Shown here: positions 53,597-62,295 of the stretch, in pieces
Layout of the letters: the number at the start of each line of letters is the position of its first letter
Numbering within the stretch: the first letter of the stretch is position 1
From: Haloglomus irregulare
GTDB lineage: Archaea > Halobacteriota > Halobacteria > Halobacteriales > Haloarculaceae
Assembly (NCBI RefSeq): GCF_007421925.1
Contig: NZ_QMDX01000005.1
Coordinates: forward strand, 1-64,000
Length of the DNA: 64,000 nt
Direction of reading: 5' to 3'
Program-made: the position numbers and the translations under genes
Notes under the pieces: model-generated
What the model saw: the letters and a program-made list of their open reading frames with translations, nothing else
What the model was told of the DNA's origin: nothing
The model's database searches: none

Positions 53597-54810
53597 TGTC
53601 GGTGCTGCAGGAGACGATCAGCGAGGAGACAGTCCGCGAGCTGAGCGAGGCCCGCGACGAACCGGACTGGCTGCTCGAGACCCGTCTCGACGCGCTGGAG
53701 GCGCTGGACGACGTCGACTTCCCCGACGTCATCCGGACGCCCGGCCGCATGTGGACGAACCTGGCCGACCTCGACTACGAGTCGATGGTCGACCCGTTCT
53801 CCCAGACGGAGACGAAGGAGTGGGAGGCCGACGAGGGCATCGACGTCCTCCCGTTCCACGAGGCCGTCGAGCACGAGGAGTCGCTGGTGCGTGACGCCTT
53901 CGGCTCGGTCGTCGACCCGGAGACCAACCATCTGACCGCGCTGTCGACGGCACTGTTCACAACCGGCACGGTCGTCTACGTCCCGGAGGGCGTCGACGCC
54001 GAGGACGTCACCATCCGGACGACGATGAACGGCCGGTCGCTGTTCAACTACACTCTGGTCGTCACGGAGCAGTCCGCCTCGGTCACCATCCTAGAGCGCC
54101 AGGACAGCGGCGAGGACCTCGACGGCGCCCGGTACTACTCCGGCCTGACTGAGATCGTCGGTGGCGAGAACGCCTACGTCCAGTACGGCAGCCTCCAGGA
54201 TCTCGACCAGACGACGTACAACTACCAGCTGAAGGAGGCCGACATCGACACCTACGGGACAGTCGACTTCATCGACGTGAACATCGGCTCGCGCCTGACG
54301 AAGGCGTCCGTCGAGAGCCACCTGAACGGTGACTCGTCGGAGTCGAAGATGGTCGGGGCCTTCTACGGCCACGAGGACCAGCACTTCGACATCGACGCGC
54401 GGGTCTGGCACAACGCCGAGCACACGACCGCCGACCTCGTCACCCGGGGCGTCATCGACGACGAGGCGCGCTCGGTGTACGAGGGCGTCCAGAACGTCGG
54501 CGCCGGCGCTTGGGACACGAACAGCTACCAGCGCGAGAACACGTTGATGCTGTCCGACGAGTCCGAAGCCGACGCGTCCCCGAAGCTCATCATCAACAAC
54601 CACGACACCGAGGCCAGCCACTCCGCGACGGTCGGACAGGTCGACCAGCAGGACCTGTTCTACATGACCAGCCGCGGCGTCGACGAGCGCCTCGCCAGGA
54701 ACATGCTCGTGGAGGGGTTCTACGTTCCCGTCCTCGAGGAGATCGAGGTCGAGGAGCTCCGAGAGGATCTCACCGAGCGGGTCCGCGAGCGGCTCCAGTC
54801 CCGGGACTGA
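53596..54810 (+). CDS. sufD: Fe-S cluster assembly protein SufD
   Basis: 404 residues. The beta-helix core has TVVYVPEGVDAEDV near residue 125 and GSRLTKASVESHLNGDSSES near residue 235. HNAEHTTADLVTRGVIDDEA and NTLMLSDESEADASPKLIIN near residue 320 are the SufD repeats, including the conserved His near NNHDTEASHSATVG. It forms the scaffold with SufB and SufC. Confidence 0.95.
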   Translation: MSVLQETISEETVRELSEARDEPDWLLETRLDALEALDDVDFPDVIRTPGRMWTNLADLDYESMVDPFSQTETKEWEADEGIDVLPFHEAVEHEESLVRDAFGSVVDPETNHLTALSTALFTTGTVVYVPEGVDAEDVTIRTTMNGRSLFNYTLVVTEQSASVTILERQDSGEDLDGARYYSGLTEIVGGENAYVQYGSLQDLDQTTYNYQLKEADIDTYGTVDFIDVNIGSRLTKASVESHLNGDSSESKMVGAFYGHEDQHFDIDARVWHNAEHTTADLVTRGVIDDEARSVYEGVQNVGAGAWDTNSYQRENTLMLSDESEADASPKLIINNHDTEASHSATVGQVDQQDLFYMTSRGVDERLARNMLVEGFYVPVLEEIEVEELREDLTERVRERLQSRD

Positions 54811-54888
54811 CACCCGGGCTTGCGGTACGATCTCGCTGTCACGTTTTCGACACGTCGACCGATAGCCACGGGGCCCCCGACGCCGGGA

Positions 54889-55347
54889 TCAATCGAAGTC
54901 CGGCAGGTCCTCGGGGGGCTCGTAGTCGGCCTCCCAGTCGATGTACTCCTGCTTCAGCGTCTCGCAGACGATCTGCCCGAGTTCGGTGAGCCCGGCGTTG
55001 ATAGCCGACACCGTCGACCACGAGTCAAGGTCGGGATGGAGGTCGCGGGTCTTCCAGTCCTCGGGAATACCGGGGGCGTGATAGCCGACACGGTCGGCGA
55101 AATCGTCCCAGAAGAAGTCGAAGTGCGAGAGCATCTCCAGGTCGAGGACGACCTGCCAGTCGGCCTCGTCCATCTCGGCGCCGTCGCTCCACTCCCTGAA
55201 GGCGTCCGCCCAGGCACCGTCCGCCATCAGGTTCTCGAGCTCCTCGCGGCGGTAGTCGTCGCCCTGCACCTCAGCGTCCTCGTAGTCGTCCGGGTCCAGG
55301 TTCGGCTCCAGTTCCGGCGGCGCCGGCTGCTCTACGTCGAGTCCCAT
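54889..55347 (-). CDS. Conserved haloarchaeal protein, 152 aa, beside SUF operon
   Basis: An acidic, helical protein with many aromatic residues (EMLSHFDFFWDDFADRVGYH, then CETLKQEYIDWEADYEPPED). It has no transmembrane segment and no metal motif that I can name. It faces the SUF operon end to end. The function is unknown. A good TATA box lies 25-30 bases upstream of ATG 55347. Confidence 0.8.
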   Translation of the reverse strand: MGLDVEQPAPPELEPNLDPDDYEDAEVQGDDYRREELENLMADGAWADAFREWSDGAEMDEADWQVVLDLEMLSHFDFFWDDFADRVGYHAPGIPEDWKTRDLHPDLDSWSTVSAINAGLTELGQIVCETLKQEYIDWEADYEPPEDLPDFD

Positions 55348-55371
55348 GGACTTCTGTTAGGTGCGACCGGC

Positions 55372-55377
55372 GATAAA
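55372..55377 (-). promoter_or_regulatory. TATA box of the 152-aa gene
   Basis: TTTATC in GGCTTTATCG on the minus strand lies 25-30 bases before ATG 55347. Confidence 0.6.
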
Positions 55378-55474
55378 GCCGTGGCCCGGGTGGGGTGCGA
55401 GCCGCCGACCCGGCGGTCGGCTGACGTGCGTCTGACGAACGTTGAAGTGCGATGGGACATCAAGTGACCATACG

Positions 55475-55888
55475 ATGGGCAACAAGAACAAGACCATCTC
55501 GTTCAGGGTCAACGAGGAGTCGTTCGAGGCCCTGCAGAGCATCGCCGAGGAGCGCGACATCTCGCTCTCGGCGGTCTTCCGGGACTACGTCGAGATGCTC
55601 GTTGCCCACGACGGCCAGGTCGAGGTCGTCCCCGAGCATCAGCTCGACGACGCGACGTCCTCGCCGGCCGAATCGTTCCCCCCGAAGGTCGAGGTCCCCA
55701 AGTCCTTCGTCCGCGAGCACGAGCGGCTGGAGCTGGAGACCGAGCACCTCCGCGAGCAGCTCGACGAGTACAAGCGCTACGTGACCAAGCTCTCCCAGCG
55801 GCTCGAGGACGAGGAGGAGGAGGAGATCATCCACCTGGAGGATCTCGACGACGGCGAGGAGGAGGAACCCTCCTTCCGGCTCGGTTGA
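55475..55888 (+). CDS. Ribbon-helix-helix protein with coiled-coil C-terminus
   Basis: 137 residues. Residues 1-50 (KTISFRVNEESFEALQSIAE, then RDISLSAVFRDYVEMLV) match a ribbon-helix-helix DNA-binding domain. Residues 78-115 form a coiled coil (REHERLELETEHLREQLDEY), and the tail is Glu/Asp-rich. It is probably a transcription factor. The target is unknown. Confidence 0.85.
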   Translation: MGNKNKTISFRVNEESFEALQSIAEERDISLSAVFRDYVEMLVAHDGQVEVVPEHQLDDATSSPAESFPPKVEVPKSFVREHERLELETEHLREQLDEYKRYVTKLSQRLEDEEEEEIIHLEDLDDGEEEEPSFRLG

Positions 55889-55980
55889 ACCGACCCCGGC
55901 CAGTCCCGTGCCTTCGGTGGGCATCCGAGACCGCTTCCACCCCCGTCCGAGTCACTCCCTGTCTCACTCCCGACGCGAGG

Positions 55981-56220
55981 TCACTCGCCGACCGTGCCCG
56001 GGCCGTCGGTGGCCTCGTCGGTGCCGTCCGACCGCGCCCGGAGGAGTGTGACGAGATAGGCGACCACGACGATACATATCGCCGGAGCGGTGGCCGCGAT
56101 GACAGGGTCGTTCAACGCGAGCCACGTGCCGGCGGCGAGATACGGGTAGCCCAGCAGGACGAGGATGTACCGCTGCCGACGGTCGAAACGGTCGAGACGT
56201 TGCTGGAGGGCGTCAACCAT
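55981..56220 (-). CDS. Small two-helix membrane protein, 79 aa
   Basis: Begins MVDALQQRLDRFDRRQRYIL. Hydrophobic segments are at residues 18-36 and 40-60, with a charged tail. No family is recognised. A TATA box (TTTATTAC at 56244-56251) is well placed, which supports this being a real gene. Confidence 0.75.
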   Translation of the reverse strand: MVDALQQRLDRFDRRQRYILVLLGYPYLAAGTWLALNDPVIAATAPAICIVVVAYLVTLLRARSDGTDEATDGPGTVGE

Positions 56221-56243
56221 GCGCGGACTCCTGCGCTGTCGGC

Positions 56244-56251
56244 GTAATAAA
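56244..56251 (-). promoter_or_regulatory. TATA box of the 79-aa membrane protein gene
   Basis: TTTATTAC on the minus strand lies 24-31 bases before ATG 56220. Confidence 0.6.
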
Positions 56252-56264
56252 CCTTCCTACGGAG

Positions 56265-57266
56265 TCACCACTCGGGCGGGTAGTCCCGGTCCGGGAGCGG
56301 TGGCTCCGTGCCGACCCACTCCGCGCGGCCGGCGGACGACTCGAGCGTGACCGGCTCCTCGTTCGCCAGCGTGTAGGTGAGTGTCACGTCCGCCAGCGAG
56401 CAGTGGGCGTTGTAGCGCAGCGTCTCATCGGGGGCCATGTAGGAGACGGTCTGCCACTTCACCTCCTCCGGGGCCCGGATCGTGACCTGGATGTCGACGC
56501 CCTCGCCGCCGCCGGAGAAGCGCCAGAGCCCGGGCTCGTCATGGGCCGTCCGGTTGGATTTCGGGCCGACGACGTGCTTCAGCTGGTTCAGCGCGTGGAC
56601 CTCGCCGTCCCGCCGGAGGCAGATCGAGAGCGTCCCGTCGATATCGAGCGCCTCGAGCACGACCGACCGGTCCGTGAACTCGTTGCACTGAATCCAGGTC
56701 CAGGAGTCCGGCGGCGAGGAGCCGAGCGTATGCCCCTGATGGCCCGGGGCGTCCTCGAAGTCGATGACCCGGTCGCCGACCGTCACCTCGCCGTCCATCC
56801 GGACGCCCTCGTTGGCGCTCCAGTGCTTGCCCGTGCCGGCGACCGTCGAGAGCAGGTCCGTCAGCAGTTCGCTCCGCAGCGGCGTGAACGAGTACGGGTC
56901 CGGGTCATACGAGAGGTCCCACGCCACCTCGCCCCCGTCGCCGGCGAGCGGAATCGAGCCCACCGCCGACGAGGAGGTGAGCTCCGCGTCGTCGATAGTC
57001 AGCGAGAACGGCGCGCCGCGGGCCCGGACCCCGTCGAACGGGACCGACCGCGTGATGAACGTCGAGCGGTCGGGGTTCTCCCGGTCGGTGAGCGCGGCCC
57101 AGAGCCGCCCCCCCTGCCGGCCCCCCTCCGTCGACAGCAGCGTGTACCGGTACCAGAACGCGACGGAGCCGTCCGTCGGGCTCACCAGCGAGTACCACAC
57201 CTCGCGGCCCGGCTCGCCGACCGGGAGCGGCCAGTCAAGTACGGGGTCGTTGTCCTCGGGTGCCAT
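56265..57266 (-). CDS. Lipocalin-like / CrtC-type fold protein, 333 aa
   Basis: A beta-rich protein with DSWTWIQCNEFTDRSVVLEA near residue 180, the pattern I associate with tocopherol cyclase-like or hydroxyneurosporene synthase-like lipocalin domains. WYSLVSPTDGSVAFWYRYTL near residue 24 is another strand pair. It might act on isoprenoids such as carotenoids or quinones, but no catalytic residue is certain. No signal peptide is seen. Confidence 0.7.
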   Translation of the reverse strand: MAPEDNDPVLDWPLPVGEPGREVWYSLVSPTDGSVAFWYRYTLLSTEGGRQGGRLWAALTDRENPDRSTFITRSVPFDGVRARGAPFSLTIDDAELTSSSAVGSIPLAGDGGEVAWDLSYDPDPYSFTPLRSELLTDLLSTVAGTGKHWSANEGVRMDGEVTVGDRVIDFEDAPGHQGHTLGSSPPDSWTWIQCNEFTDRSVVLEALDIDGTLSICLRRDGEVHALNQLKHVVGPKSNRTAHDEPGLWRFSGGGEGVDIQVTIRAPEEVKWQTVSYMAPDETLRYNAHCSLADVTLTYTLANEEPVTLESSAGRAEWVGTEPPLPDRDYPPEW

Positions 57267-57289
57267 GTGCCCTCCCACCGACCACCGGC

Positions 57290-57297
57290 GAATAAGG
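57290..57297 (-). promoter_or_regulatory. TATA-like box of the CrtC-fold gene
   Basis: CCTTATTC on the minus strand lies 24-31 bases before ATG 57266. Confidence 0.5.
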
Positions 57298-57329
57298 ATG
57301 GTGGAACCCCGGGCCACCAGGCGACCGGC

Positions 57330-57752
57330 TCAATCCACCCGTGAGTCGTCGACCGACGCCTCGACCGCCTCGGTCACGTCCGCGATGGGCGCGTCCGGGG
57401 CGAGCGCGATGTAGAAGCCGCTGTCCTCGTAGAGCACTCGCAGCAGCGTCAGCTCCTCCATCTGCGTGACGATGGAGCGGACCCGGCCGGCGTTCGGGAG
57501 CAGCGTCTTCTCGTAGGCCTCGCGCTCTAAGAAGTCCATGTTCAGGTGGTCCAGCACCTGCTCGTAGTGCTCGTTCAGATGTGACTCGTCGCGGTACATC
57601 GAGAGGATCCTGTCGTCGACGTAGAGCGTCCGGAAGTCCTCGGCCGTGAACTCGACGAACGACCGTACCCCGTTGCCGCCGGCCTCGCGGGCGGCCTCCA
57701 GGGCGGCCCCGGCGTCGATGTCGGCGAGTTCCGCCTCCTGTGTGAACGGCAT
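57330..57752 (-). CDS. Conserved haloarchaeal protein, 140 aa (DUF7522-like)
   Basis: Begins MPFTQEAELADIDAGAALEA. NGVRSFVEFTAEDFRTLYVD near residue 28 and LLRVLYEDSGFYIALAPDAP near residue 104 resemble a haloarchaeal family I recall as DUF7522. It is acidic and soluble. The function is unknown. The TATA box is well placed. Confidence 0.78.
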   Translation of the reverse strand: MPFTQEAELADIDAGAALEAAREAGGNGVRSFVEFTAEDFRTLYVDDRILSMYRDESHLNEHYEQVLDHLNMDFLEREAYEKTLLPNAGRVRSIVTQMEELTLLRVLYEDSGFYIALAPDAPIADVTEAVEASVDDSRVD

Positions 57753-57776
57753 ACGCGTTCCTGTGGGAGCCGAGTG

Positions 57777-57786
57777 GATAAACCCG
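57777..57786 (-). promoter_or_regulatory. TATA box of the DUF7522-like gene
   Basis: GGGTTTATCC on the minus strand lies 25-34 bases before ATG 57752. Confidence 0.6.
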
Positions 57787-57838
57787 AGCGTCACCTCGGC
57801 GGGACAACCTGCTACCACGGGCCGTGATACGGACCCAT

Positions 57839-57994
57839 ATGCGCCGCGAGACCGCGGGGCTGGGCCGGCTCCGGGACGTCCCGAACACGCTGCTCTCCGC
57901 GCTCCCGCTGGGCGAATCGGTCGACCGGGCCAGCAAGCGGCTCCTCCGGGGCGCGACGACGAGCCTATCTGGACGCGCGTCGTGGTCTCCGTGA
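57839..57994 (+). CDS. Possible 51-aa protein, unknown
   Basis: ATG 57839 opens 51 codons with strong GC in third positions (MRRETAGLGRLRDVPNTLLS, then ALPLGESVDRASKRLLRGAT). The rest of the gap between 57753 and 58211 holds no convincing gene. The composition is plausible for the first 40 codons and less so at the end. No homologue is known to me, so this could be chance. Confidence 0.3.
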   Translation: MRRETAGLGRLRDVPNTLLSALPLGESVDRASKRLLRGATTSLSGRASWSP

Positions 57995-58211
57995 ACGGCC
58001 CCGGCCGGTGGGTCGAGGGTCGGCACCGGACGGCTGGTGGCCCCCAGGAACCGGGCATCGTCACGGCCACCGACGGCGTCGATGGCAGCAACCTCGGGGA
58101 CCACACGGCGGACGGCGACGGGGGACTGTCGACGCCGAGCGCGTCCCCCGGTCGGGCACCCCGGCCGGTCCGGGGACGGTCGATACTGGATGAAACACCC
58201 GGATAGCTCAG

Positions 58212-58316
58212 TAGCCCCGCCCAGATTCGAACTGGGGTCCTAGGCTCGCTTCCGGATACGGCACGAACCGTACCTCGTCCAAAGGCCCATATGATTGGCC
58301 ACTACACCACGGGGCT
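58212..58316 (-). tRNA. trnQ: tRNA-Gln(TTG) with 32-nt intron
   Basis: The exons are 58316-58279 and 58246-58212; the intron is 58278-58247. The acceptor stem pairs AGCCCCG with CGGGGCT, followed by discriminator A. The anticodon loop is CTTTGG plus A (anticodon TTG), with stem TGGGC pairing GCCTA. The T arm has CCCAG TTCGAAT CTGGG. An intron between positions 37 and 38 in tRNA-Gln(TTG) is known in Haloferax. The intron is short and forms the usual bulge-helix-bulge junction; it carries no guide boxes I can see. Confidence 0.94.
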
Positions 58317-58696
58317 ACACAGCAGTATTGCGGACGGGTCAGCAATAGCGTTATGATTGTCCCATATGGCCGGGGCGTTCGACGTTCCCTGCCTCGGCGC
58401 GACGATGGCGCGACCGACAGGGGCAGGTCACGCCGTCCATCCGGTGGGCATCCTGTGGACCGCCGCAGCTTCCAACTGGTCCGATGTGATGGACACCGGG
58501 TTCTCGTCCGATGTTCCCCTCGACTTCCCGCGGACACGGCACTGGTGACCGTCCCGCGCCCGTGCCTCCCGACGGATGGTCCACTGACGTCCCGTTCCTC
58601 GGGCGAGGGTGTTCCGAGGCACTCCCGGCCGGCCTCCATACTGTGGACAGTAGACACTAAACCGCGTCCGAGCGGAGTGAAACGGGACAGGGCCGG
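58317..58696 (-). other. Intergenic region upstream of tRNA-Gln, no gene seen
   Basis: The 380 bases between tRNA-Gln and the second DtxR-type gene contain no credible ORF. An AT-rich stretch near 58341-58365 is at a promoter-like distance from the tRNA 5' end. Confidence 0.4.
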
Positions 58697-59152
58697 TCAG
58701 TCGGCCGCCTCGGACCCCATCTCGAGGTCGATATCCAGATCGTCGACGAGGTGGTCACAGACGTCGGCCTCGGCCTCGAAACAGTCCGGACAGGCCGGGT
58801 CACGGTCGATGATGGTATCCAGCCGGTCGCCGACGGTCTCGTCGATGACCGACTCCAGCTGGCGGGCTTCGGCGCGGAACTCCTCGACCTCCAGCACCTC
58901 GACGAGGAACCGTTCGATGATGCAGTATGTCTGGAGCGCGTCGCGGGCGCGGCGGATCCCCTCGTCCGTGAGGTCGACGCCCTTGTACTTCTCGTGGTCG
59001 GCGAGGCCGGCCGCTTCCAGCTTGCCGATCATCTCGTTCGCCGAGGCCGGCGAGACGTCGAGCGCCTCGGCGACCTTCCCCGTCGATGCGGGGCCGTCGG
59101 CCTGCTGCTGGACCAGGTAGATGGCCTTCAGATATTGGTTCTGGGTGTTCAT
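58697..59152 (-). CDS. DtxR-family metal-dependent regulator (short form)
   Basis: 151 residues. The winged helix has MNTQNQYLKAIYLVQQQADG and EALDVSPASANEMIGKLEAA; the dimer domain has EKYKGVDLTDEGIRRARDAL and FLVEVLEVEEFRAEARQLES. The C-terminal SH3-like domain of the longer regulator at 23775 is absent, and the tail has CPDCFEAEADVC. It overlaps the ferritin-like gene upstream by four bases, which suggests an iron-responsive pair. Confidence 0.9.
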   Translation of the reverse strand: MNTQNQYLKAIYLVQQQADGPASTGKVAEALDVSPASANEMIGKLEAAGLADHEKYKGVDLTDEGIRRARDALQTYCIIERFLVEVLEVEEFRAEARQLESVIDETVGDRLDTIIDRDPACPDCFEAEADVCDHLVDDLDIDLEMGSEAAD

Positions 59153-59631
59153 GAACGGGCCTCCATCAGTCGTGTCACGTCCTCGACGCCCGCCGCCTCG
59201 TCGTCGCGGATCTCGCGGAGGGTGTCGAGTAGCCGGCCGCGGTCGATGCTGAATCGGACGTCCGAGCCCTCGATGGCCTCGATGAGGTCGTCGTAGAACT
59301 TGTACGCGGTCTCCTCGTTGGCGAGCTGGTCGTAGAGGACCCCGTCCGTGTCGGTGTCGGCCTCGTACCGGGCGGCGACGAGCTGCTCGATCTCCTCGTA
59401 GGCCACCGGGTCGCCCTCCAGCTCGTCGACGAGCGACTCCAGGCTGGCGCGGTGCCCGGCGGACTCCTCGGCCGCGTCTCGCAGCAGGGCCTCGATGTCG
59501 GTGTCCTGCTCGTCGTCTAGCGACTCGTTGTGCTTGTGGGCGCGGGCCTCGACGACCTCCTCCAGCACCATCCCGATCTGGAGGAGCCGGGCGAGTTGGT
59601 GGTCCGAGGCCACGGGATAGGAGAGGCTCAC
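59149..59631 (-). CDS. Ferritin-like diiron domain protein
   Basis: 160 residues, a four-helix layout. Ligand candidates are LEEVVEARAHKHNE near residue 23, AAEESAGHRASLE near residue 53 and LANEETAYKFYDDL near residue 104 (E, ExxH type). The family covers rubrerythrin-like and ferritin-like proteins involved in iron storage or peroxide removal. The start is GTG 59631. It is co-transcribed with the DtxR-type regulator. Confidence 0.85.
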   Translation of the reverse strand: MSLSYPVASDHQLARLLQIGMVLEEVVEARAHKHNESLDDEQDTDIEALLRDAAEESAGHRASLESLVDELEGDPVAYEEIEQLVAARYEADTDTDGVLYDQLANEETAYKFYDDLIEAIEGSDVRFSIDRGRLLDTLREIRDDEAAGVEDVTRLMEARS

Positions 59632-60207
59632 GGCCGCTCATCCCGCGGAAGTACCGGGGAACTCATACTCGGAGAAGGGGGAGCCGCGGACTTAAGCGGT
59701 TCCCTCGGCGGTGTCGGCCGGTGGACGTGGCGGTTGCTAGCGGTCGGAACCGGGAGGAACTCCGGGGCCGGACGGTTCGGACCCGGACGGGAGACGTTTT
59801 CCGCGGCCCATATGGCCTCCGACACGGCGGGCATCGATGCCGGGGCGTGTCCCGGCGTGCCGACCGTCGTCGGCTCTGGTCGGTCTCTCACCGACCGCCG
59901 TGCCCGTGGTGTCGGCTTCGCGAGCGCCGCTCACACGACGCCCGGTAGTTGGCCTTCGCGCCCGGCCGGCCGGCTGGCCGGATACCGGGCCGCTGCGGTT
60001 CTCCTTCGAGGCGTTCTCCTCGTGACCCTGTGACGGGCCCTTCGGTCGTTGCCCCCAACCCGACCTCGCTGTCGCTTCGGCCGGGTCGTCCGGTGTGTCC
60101 CTGTCGGCCCCCGGAGACGACAGTAGCTAACAAGTCACACGGTAATAAACCTTGTGAACAAGTAGCACGGTTCGCCGCCGACCCCGCGTCGGAGGGCGTT
60201 CATGCGG
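59632..60207 (+). other. Intergenic region, no convincing gene
   Basis: The 576 bases hold one doubtful plus-strand ORF (about 59811-60033) with a composition unlike neighbouring proteins. Near 60128-60165 there are AT-rich motifs, including a 5-base inverted repeat CTTGTGAACAAG, which may be regulatory. Confidence 0.4.
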
Positions 60208-60756
60208 TCATCGACGCGCCCGGAGGACGAACGTCTCCCGACGTTCGTCGGCCCGTTCGACGGTGAATCCGGCTTCCGTGAACGCTTCGAAGGCGTCGGC
60301 CGCCGCGAACCGTTGGTCCCGCGGGGGCCCGGCCGCACCCTCGCCGTCCGCCGACCAGTCCGCGATACCGACCAGGCCGTCCGGGCGGACCACGCGGGCG
60401 AGTTCGGCCAGCGCCGCGTCCGAGGCGAACTCGTGGTAGGTCATCGTCGACACGGCGCCGTCGAGCGCGTCGTCGGCGAACGGCATGTCGGCCGCCTCGG
60501 CGGTGACGAACCGGACGTTGTCGGGGGCGCCCTTCTCGCGGTAGCGGTCGTGCATCGCGGCCTGGACGTCGACGGCGTGGACCGTCCCGGCGTACGGCGC
60601 CACGGCGTCCGTGTAGAAGCCCGTCCCGCTGCCGAGGTCCGCCACCACCCCCGACGGCTCGAACAGCGCCAGCAACTCGTCGACGGAGACGTACTCGTAC
60701 CGGCCCGGGTCCTCCAGGTCGTCGGCGCGCTCGATGTCGTACGTGTGGAACCCCAT
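60208..60756 (-). CDS. Class I SAM-dependent methyltransferase
   Basis: 182 residues. The SAM motif is VVADLGSGTGFYTDAVAPYA near residue 37, followed by VHAVDVQAAM near residue 59, ADMPFADDALDGAVSTMTYH near residue 88 and LARVVRPDGLVGIADW near residue 117. This is the UbiE/COQ5-like methyltransferase_11 type. The substrate is unknown. Confidence 0.9.
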   Translation of the reverse strand: MGFHTYDIERADDLEDPGRYEYVSVDELLALFEPSGVVADLGSGTGFYTDAVAPYAGTVHAVDVQAAMHDRYREKGAPDNVRFVTAEAADMPFADDALDGAVSTMTYHEFASDAALAELARVVRPDGLVGIADWSADGEGAAGPPRDQRFAAADAFEAFTEAGFTVERADERRETFVLRARR

Positions 60757-60777
60757 AACTCCCGTTGCACTGGCCGG

Positions 60778-60787
60778 TAGATAAACC
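60778..60787 (-). promoter_or_regulatory. TATA box of the methyltransferase gene
   Basis: GGTTTATCTA on the minus strand lies 22-31 bases before ATG 60756. Confidence 0.65.
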
Positions 60788-60863
60788 ACCGCGGCCCTGA
60801 CGATCACCACGTCCGCGGGACTCCGGGACGCAACTGAAGTAGCCGGGACTCTAATGGACGTTC

Positions 60864-61376
60864 ATGATAGTACGGCGCGCGTCCGAGGCCGACGCCGCGG
60901 ACGTCCAACGAGTCGCCCGCACGGCGTGGCGTGTGGACTACCCCGAGGTGCTGAACCGGGAGAACGCCGCCGAGGCGGCGACCGACTGGTACGACGACGC
61001 GACGATAACTCAGGCCATCGAGCGCCCCGACACCAGGCTCTACGTGGCGAGCCTCGGCAACGAGGTCGTCGGCTTCGCACACACCTACGTCGGCGAGGAC
61101 CGCGGCGACGTCCTCCGGCTGTACGTGGCCCCGGGCTACCGCCAGCAGGGTGTCGGTACCGCGCTCCTGGACCGCGCCGTCACGGACCTGTTCGAGGCCG
61201 GTGCCGAGGCCGTACGTGCGATGGTGCTGACCGCGAACGACCACGGTCGGGCGTTCTACGAGGACGCGGGCTTCGAGCTCGGGACCGAGGACGCGGAGAC
61301 CGCCATCGACGGCGAGACACACGCCGAATGCCGGTACCGTCTCGACGAGGCGCAGTGGGCAGCCATCGAGGCGTGA
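60864..61376 (+). CDS. GNAT family N-acetyltransferase
   Basis: 170 residues. VRRASEADAADVQRVARTAW at the N-terminus, LRLYVAPGYRQQGVGTALLD near residue 92 (acetyl-CoA loop) and NDHGRAFYEDAGFELG near residue 128 are GNAT motifs A and B. The substrate is unknown. ATG 60864 directly follows the divergent promoter region shared with the methyltransferase. Confidence 0.9.
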   Translation: MIVRRASEADAADVQRVARTAWRVDYPEVLNRENAAEAATDWYDDATITQAIERPDTRLYVASLGNEVVGFAHTYVGEDRGDVLRLYVAPGYRQQGVGTALLDRAVTDLFEAGAEAVRAMVLTANDHGRAFYEDAGFELGTEDAETAIDGETHAECRYRLDEAQWAAIEA

Positions 61377-61397
61377 CCGCCGCCGAGCCGCGGGCGG

Positions 61398-61994
61398 TCA
61401 CCGACCGCGTGCCGTCCCCGTCACCTCGTCCGGCCGGGCGTAGTAGCCCACGTACCTGATGCTTGCGAGCACGGCCCCCTCGAGTTCCTCCTCGAACTGC
61501 TCCTGATTCGCCCCGCCGGGCAGGTCGAGCGGACGCCGCAGCGCATAGACCCGGAACCGGTACTCCTCGGCGCCGAGCGTCGGCGGCGGACAGACCGGGA
61601 GCCAGCCGACCTGGCCGATGCCGTTACGCCCCTGTCGCGCGCCGCCGAGCTCCGAGAGCGACTCCGTCGTCGGGAGCCCCGCGGGTATCTCGGCACGGTC
61701 CGGTGGCACGTCCCAGAGCAGCCAGTGGTCGAAGTTGTTGGCGAGGCTGTTCGGATACCGGCAGGTGAGCGCGACCGCCTCGGTCGGCTCCGGGAGGCCC
61801 GAGAACCGGAACGGCGGCGAGCGCCCCGCCCCGTCGCAGGTGTACTCCATCGGGATGGTCCCGCCGTCGTCGAACGCGGGGGACCGGAAGCCGAACTCGT
61901 CGGGGGTCGGCGGGGTGCCGCCGATGCTGACACAACCGGCCGTCCCGGCCGCGGCTGCGGCCCCGAGTGTCGACAGCAGCGCTCGACGGTCCAT
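61398..61994 (-). CDS. YbhB/YbcL family (PEBP-like) lipoprotein
   Basis: 198 residues. RRALLSTLGAAAAAGTAGC is a twin-arginine-like signal with a lipobox Cys. The PEBP motifs are PMEYTCDGAGRSPPFRFSGL near residue 48, NFDHWLLWDVPPD near residue 88 and GWLPVCPPPTLGAEEYRFRV near residue 130. It is anchored outside the membrane; the ligand is unknown. Confidence 0.9.
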   Translation of the reverse strand: MDRRALLSTLGAAAAAGTAGCVSIGGTPPTPDEFGFRSPAFDDGGTIPMEYTCDGAGRSPPFRFSGLPEPTEAVALTCRYPNSLANNFDHWLLWDVPPDRAEIPAGLPTTESLSELGGARQGRNGIGQVGWLPVCPPPTLGAEEYRFRVYALRRPLDLPGGANQEQFEEELEGAVLASIRYVGYYARPDEVTGTARGR

Positions 61995-62103
61995 ACCCGA
62001 CGTACGGGGGATGCCGGGAAAGCGGCTGCGTTCCGGGGCCGCTGCGGAGTCGGTGACCGCCCCGCGCCGCGGGATTGAAGCCCCATAGCGTCGTGCGTTC
62101 GCT

Positions 62104-62295
62104 ATGGTCGAGATCGAGCCACCGACGCGACGCTCCTGTGAGCGCTGTGGGCGGGAGGACGTCTGGAACGAGGAGGCGAACAACTGGGTCATCCGGGTCG
62201 ACGGCGGCGAGCGGCTGGTCGGGGACCGACACTGCATCCACGAGTGGGACATCAACGGCGGCTACAGCCCCATCGTCGAGGACGGCGAGGCCTGA
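62104..62295 (+). CDS. HEWD family zinc-ribbon protein, 63 aa
   Basis: The conserved blocks are TRRSCERCGREDVWNEE near residue 8 (CxxC), then GDRHCIHEWDINGGYSPIVE, which gives the family its name. It is a small haloarchaeal protein of unknown function. Confidence 0.9.
   Translation: MVEIEPPTRRSCERCGREDVWNEEANNWVIRVDGGERLVGDRHCIHEWDINGGYSPIVEDGEA

Noticed and set aside
59811-60033. Plus-strand ORF of about 73 codons in the gap after the ferritin-like gene
   Set aside because: Low acidic content, Arg/Ala/Gly-rich composition and no TATA box; probably a chance open frame.
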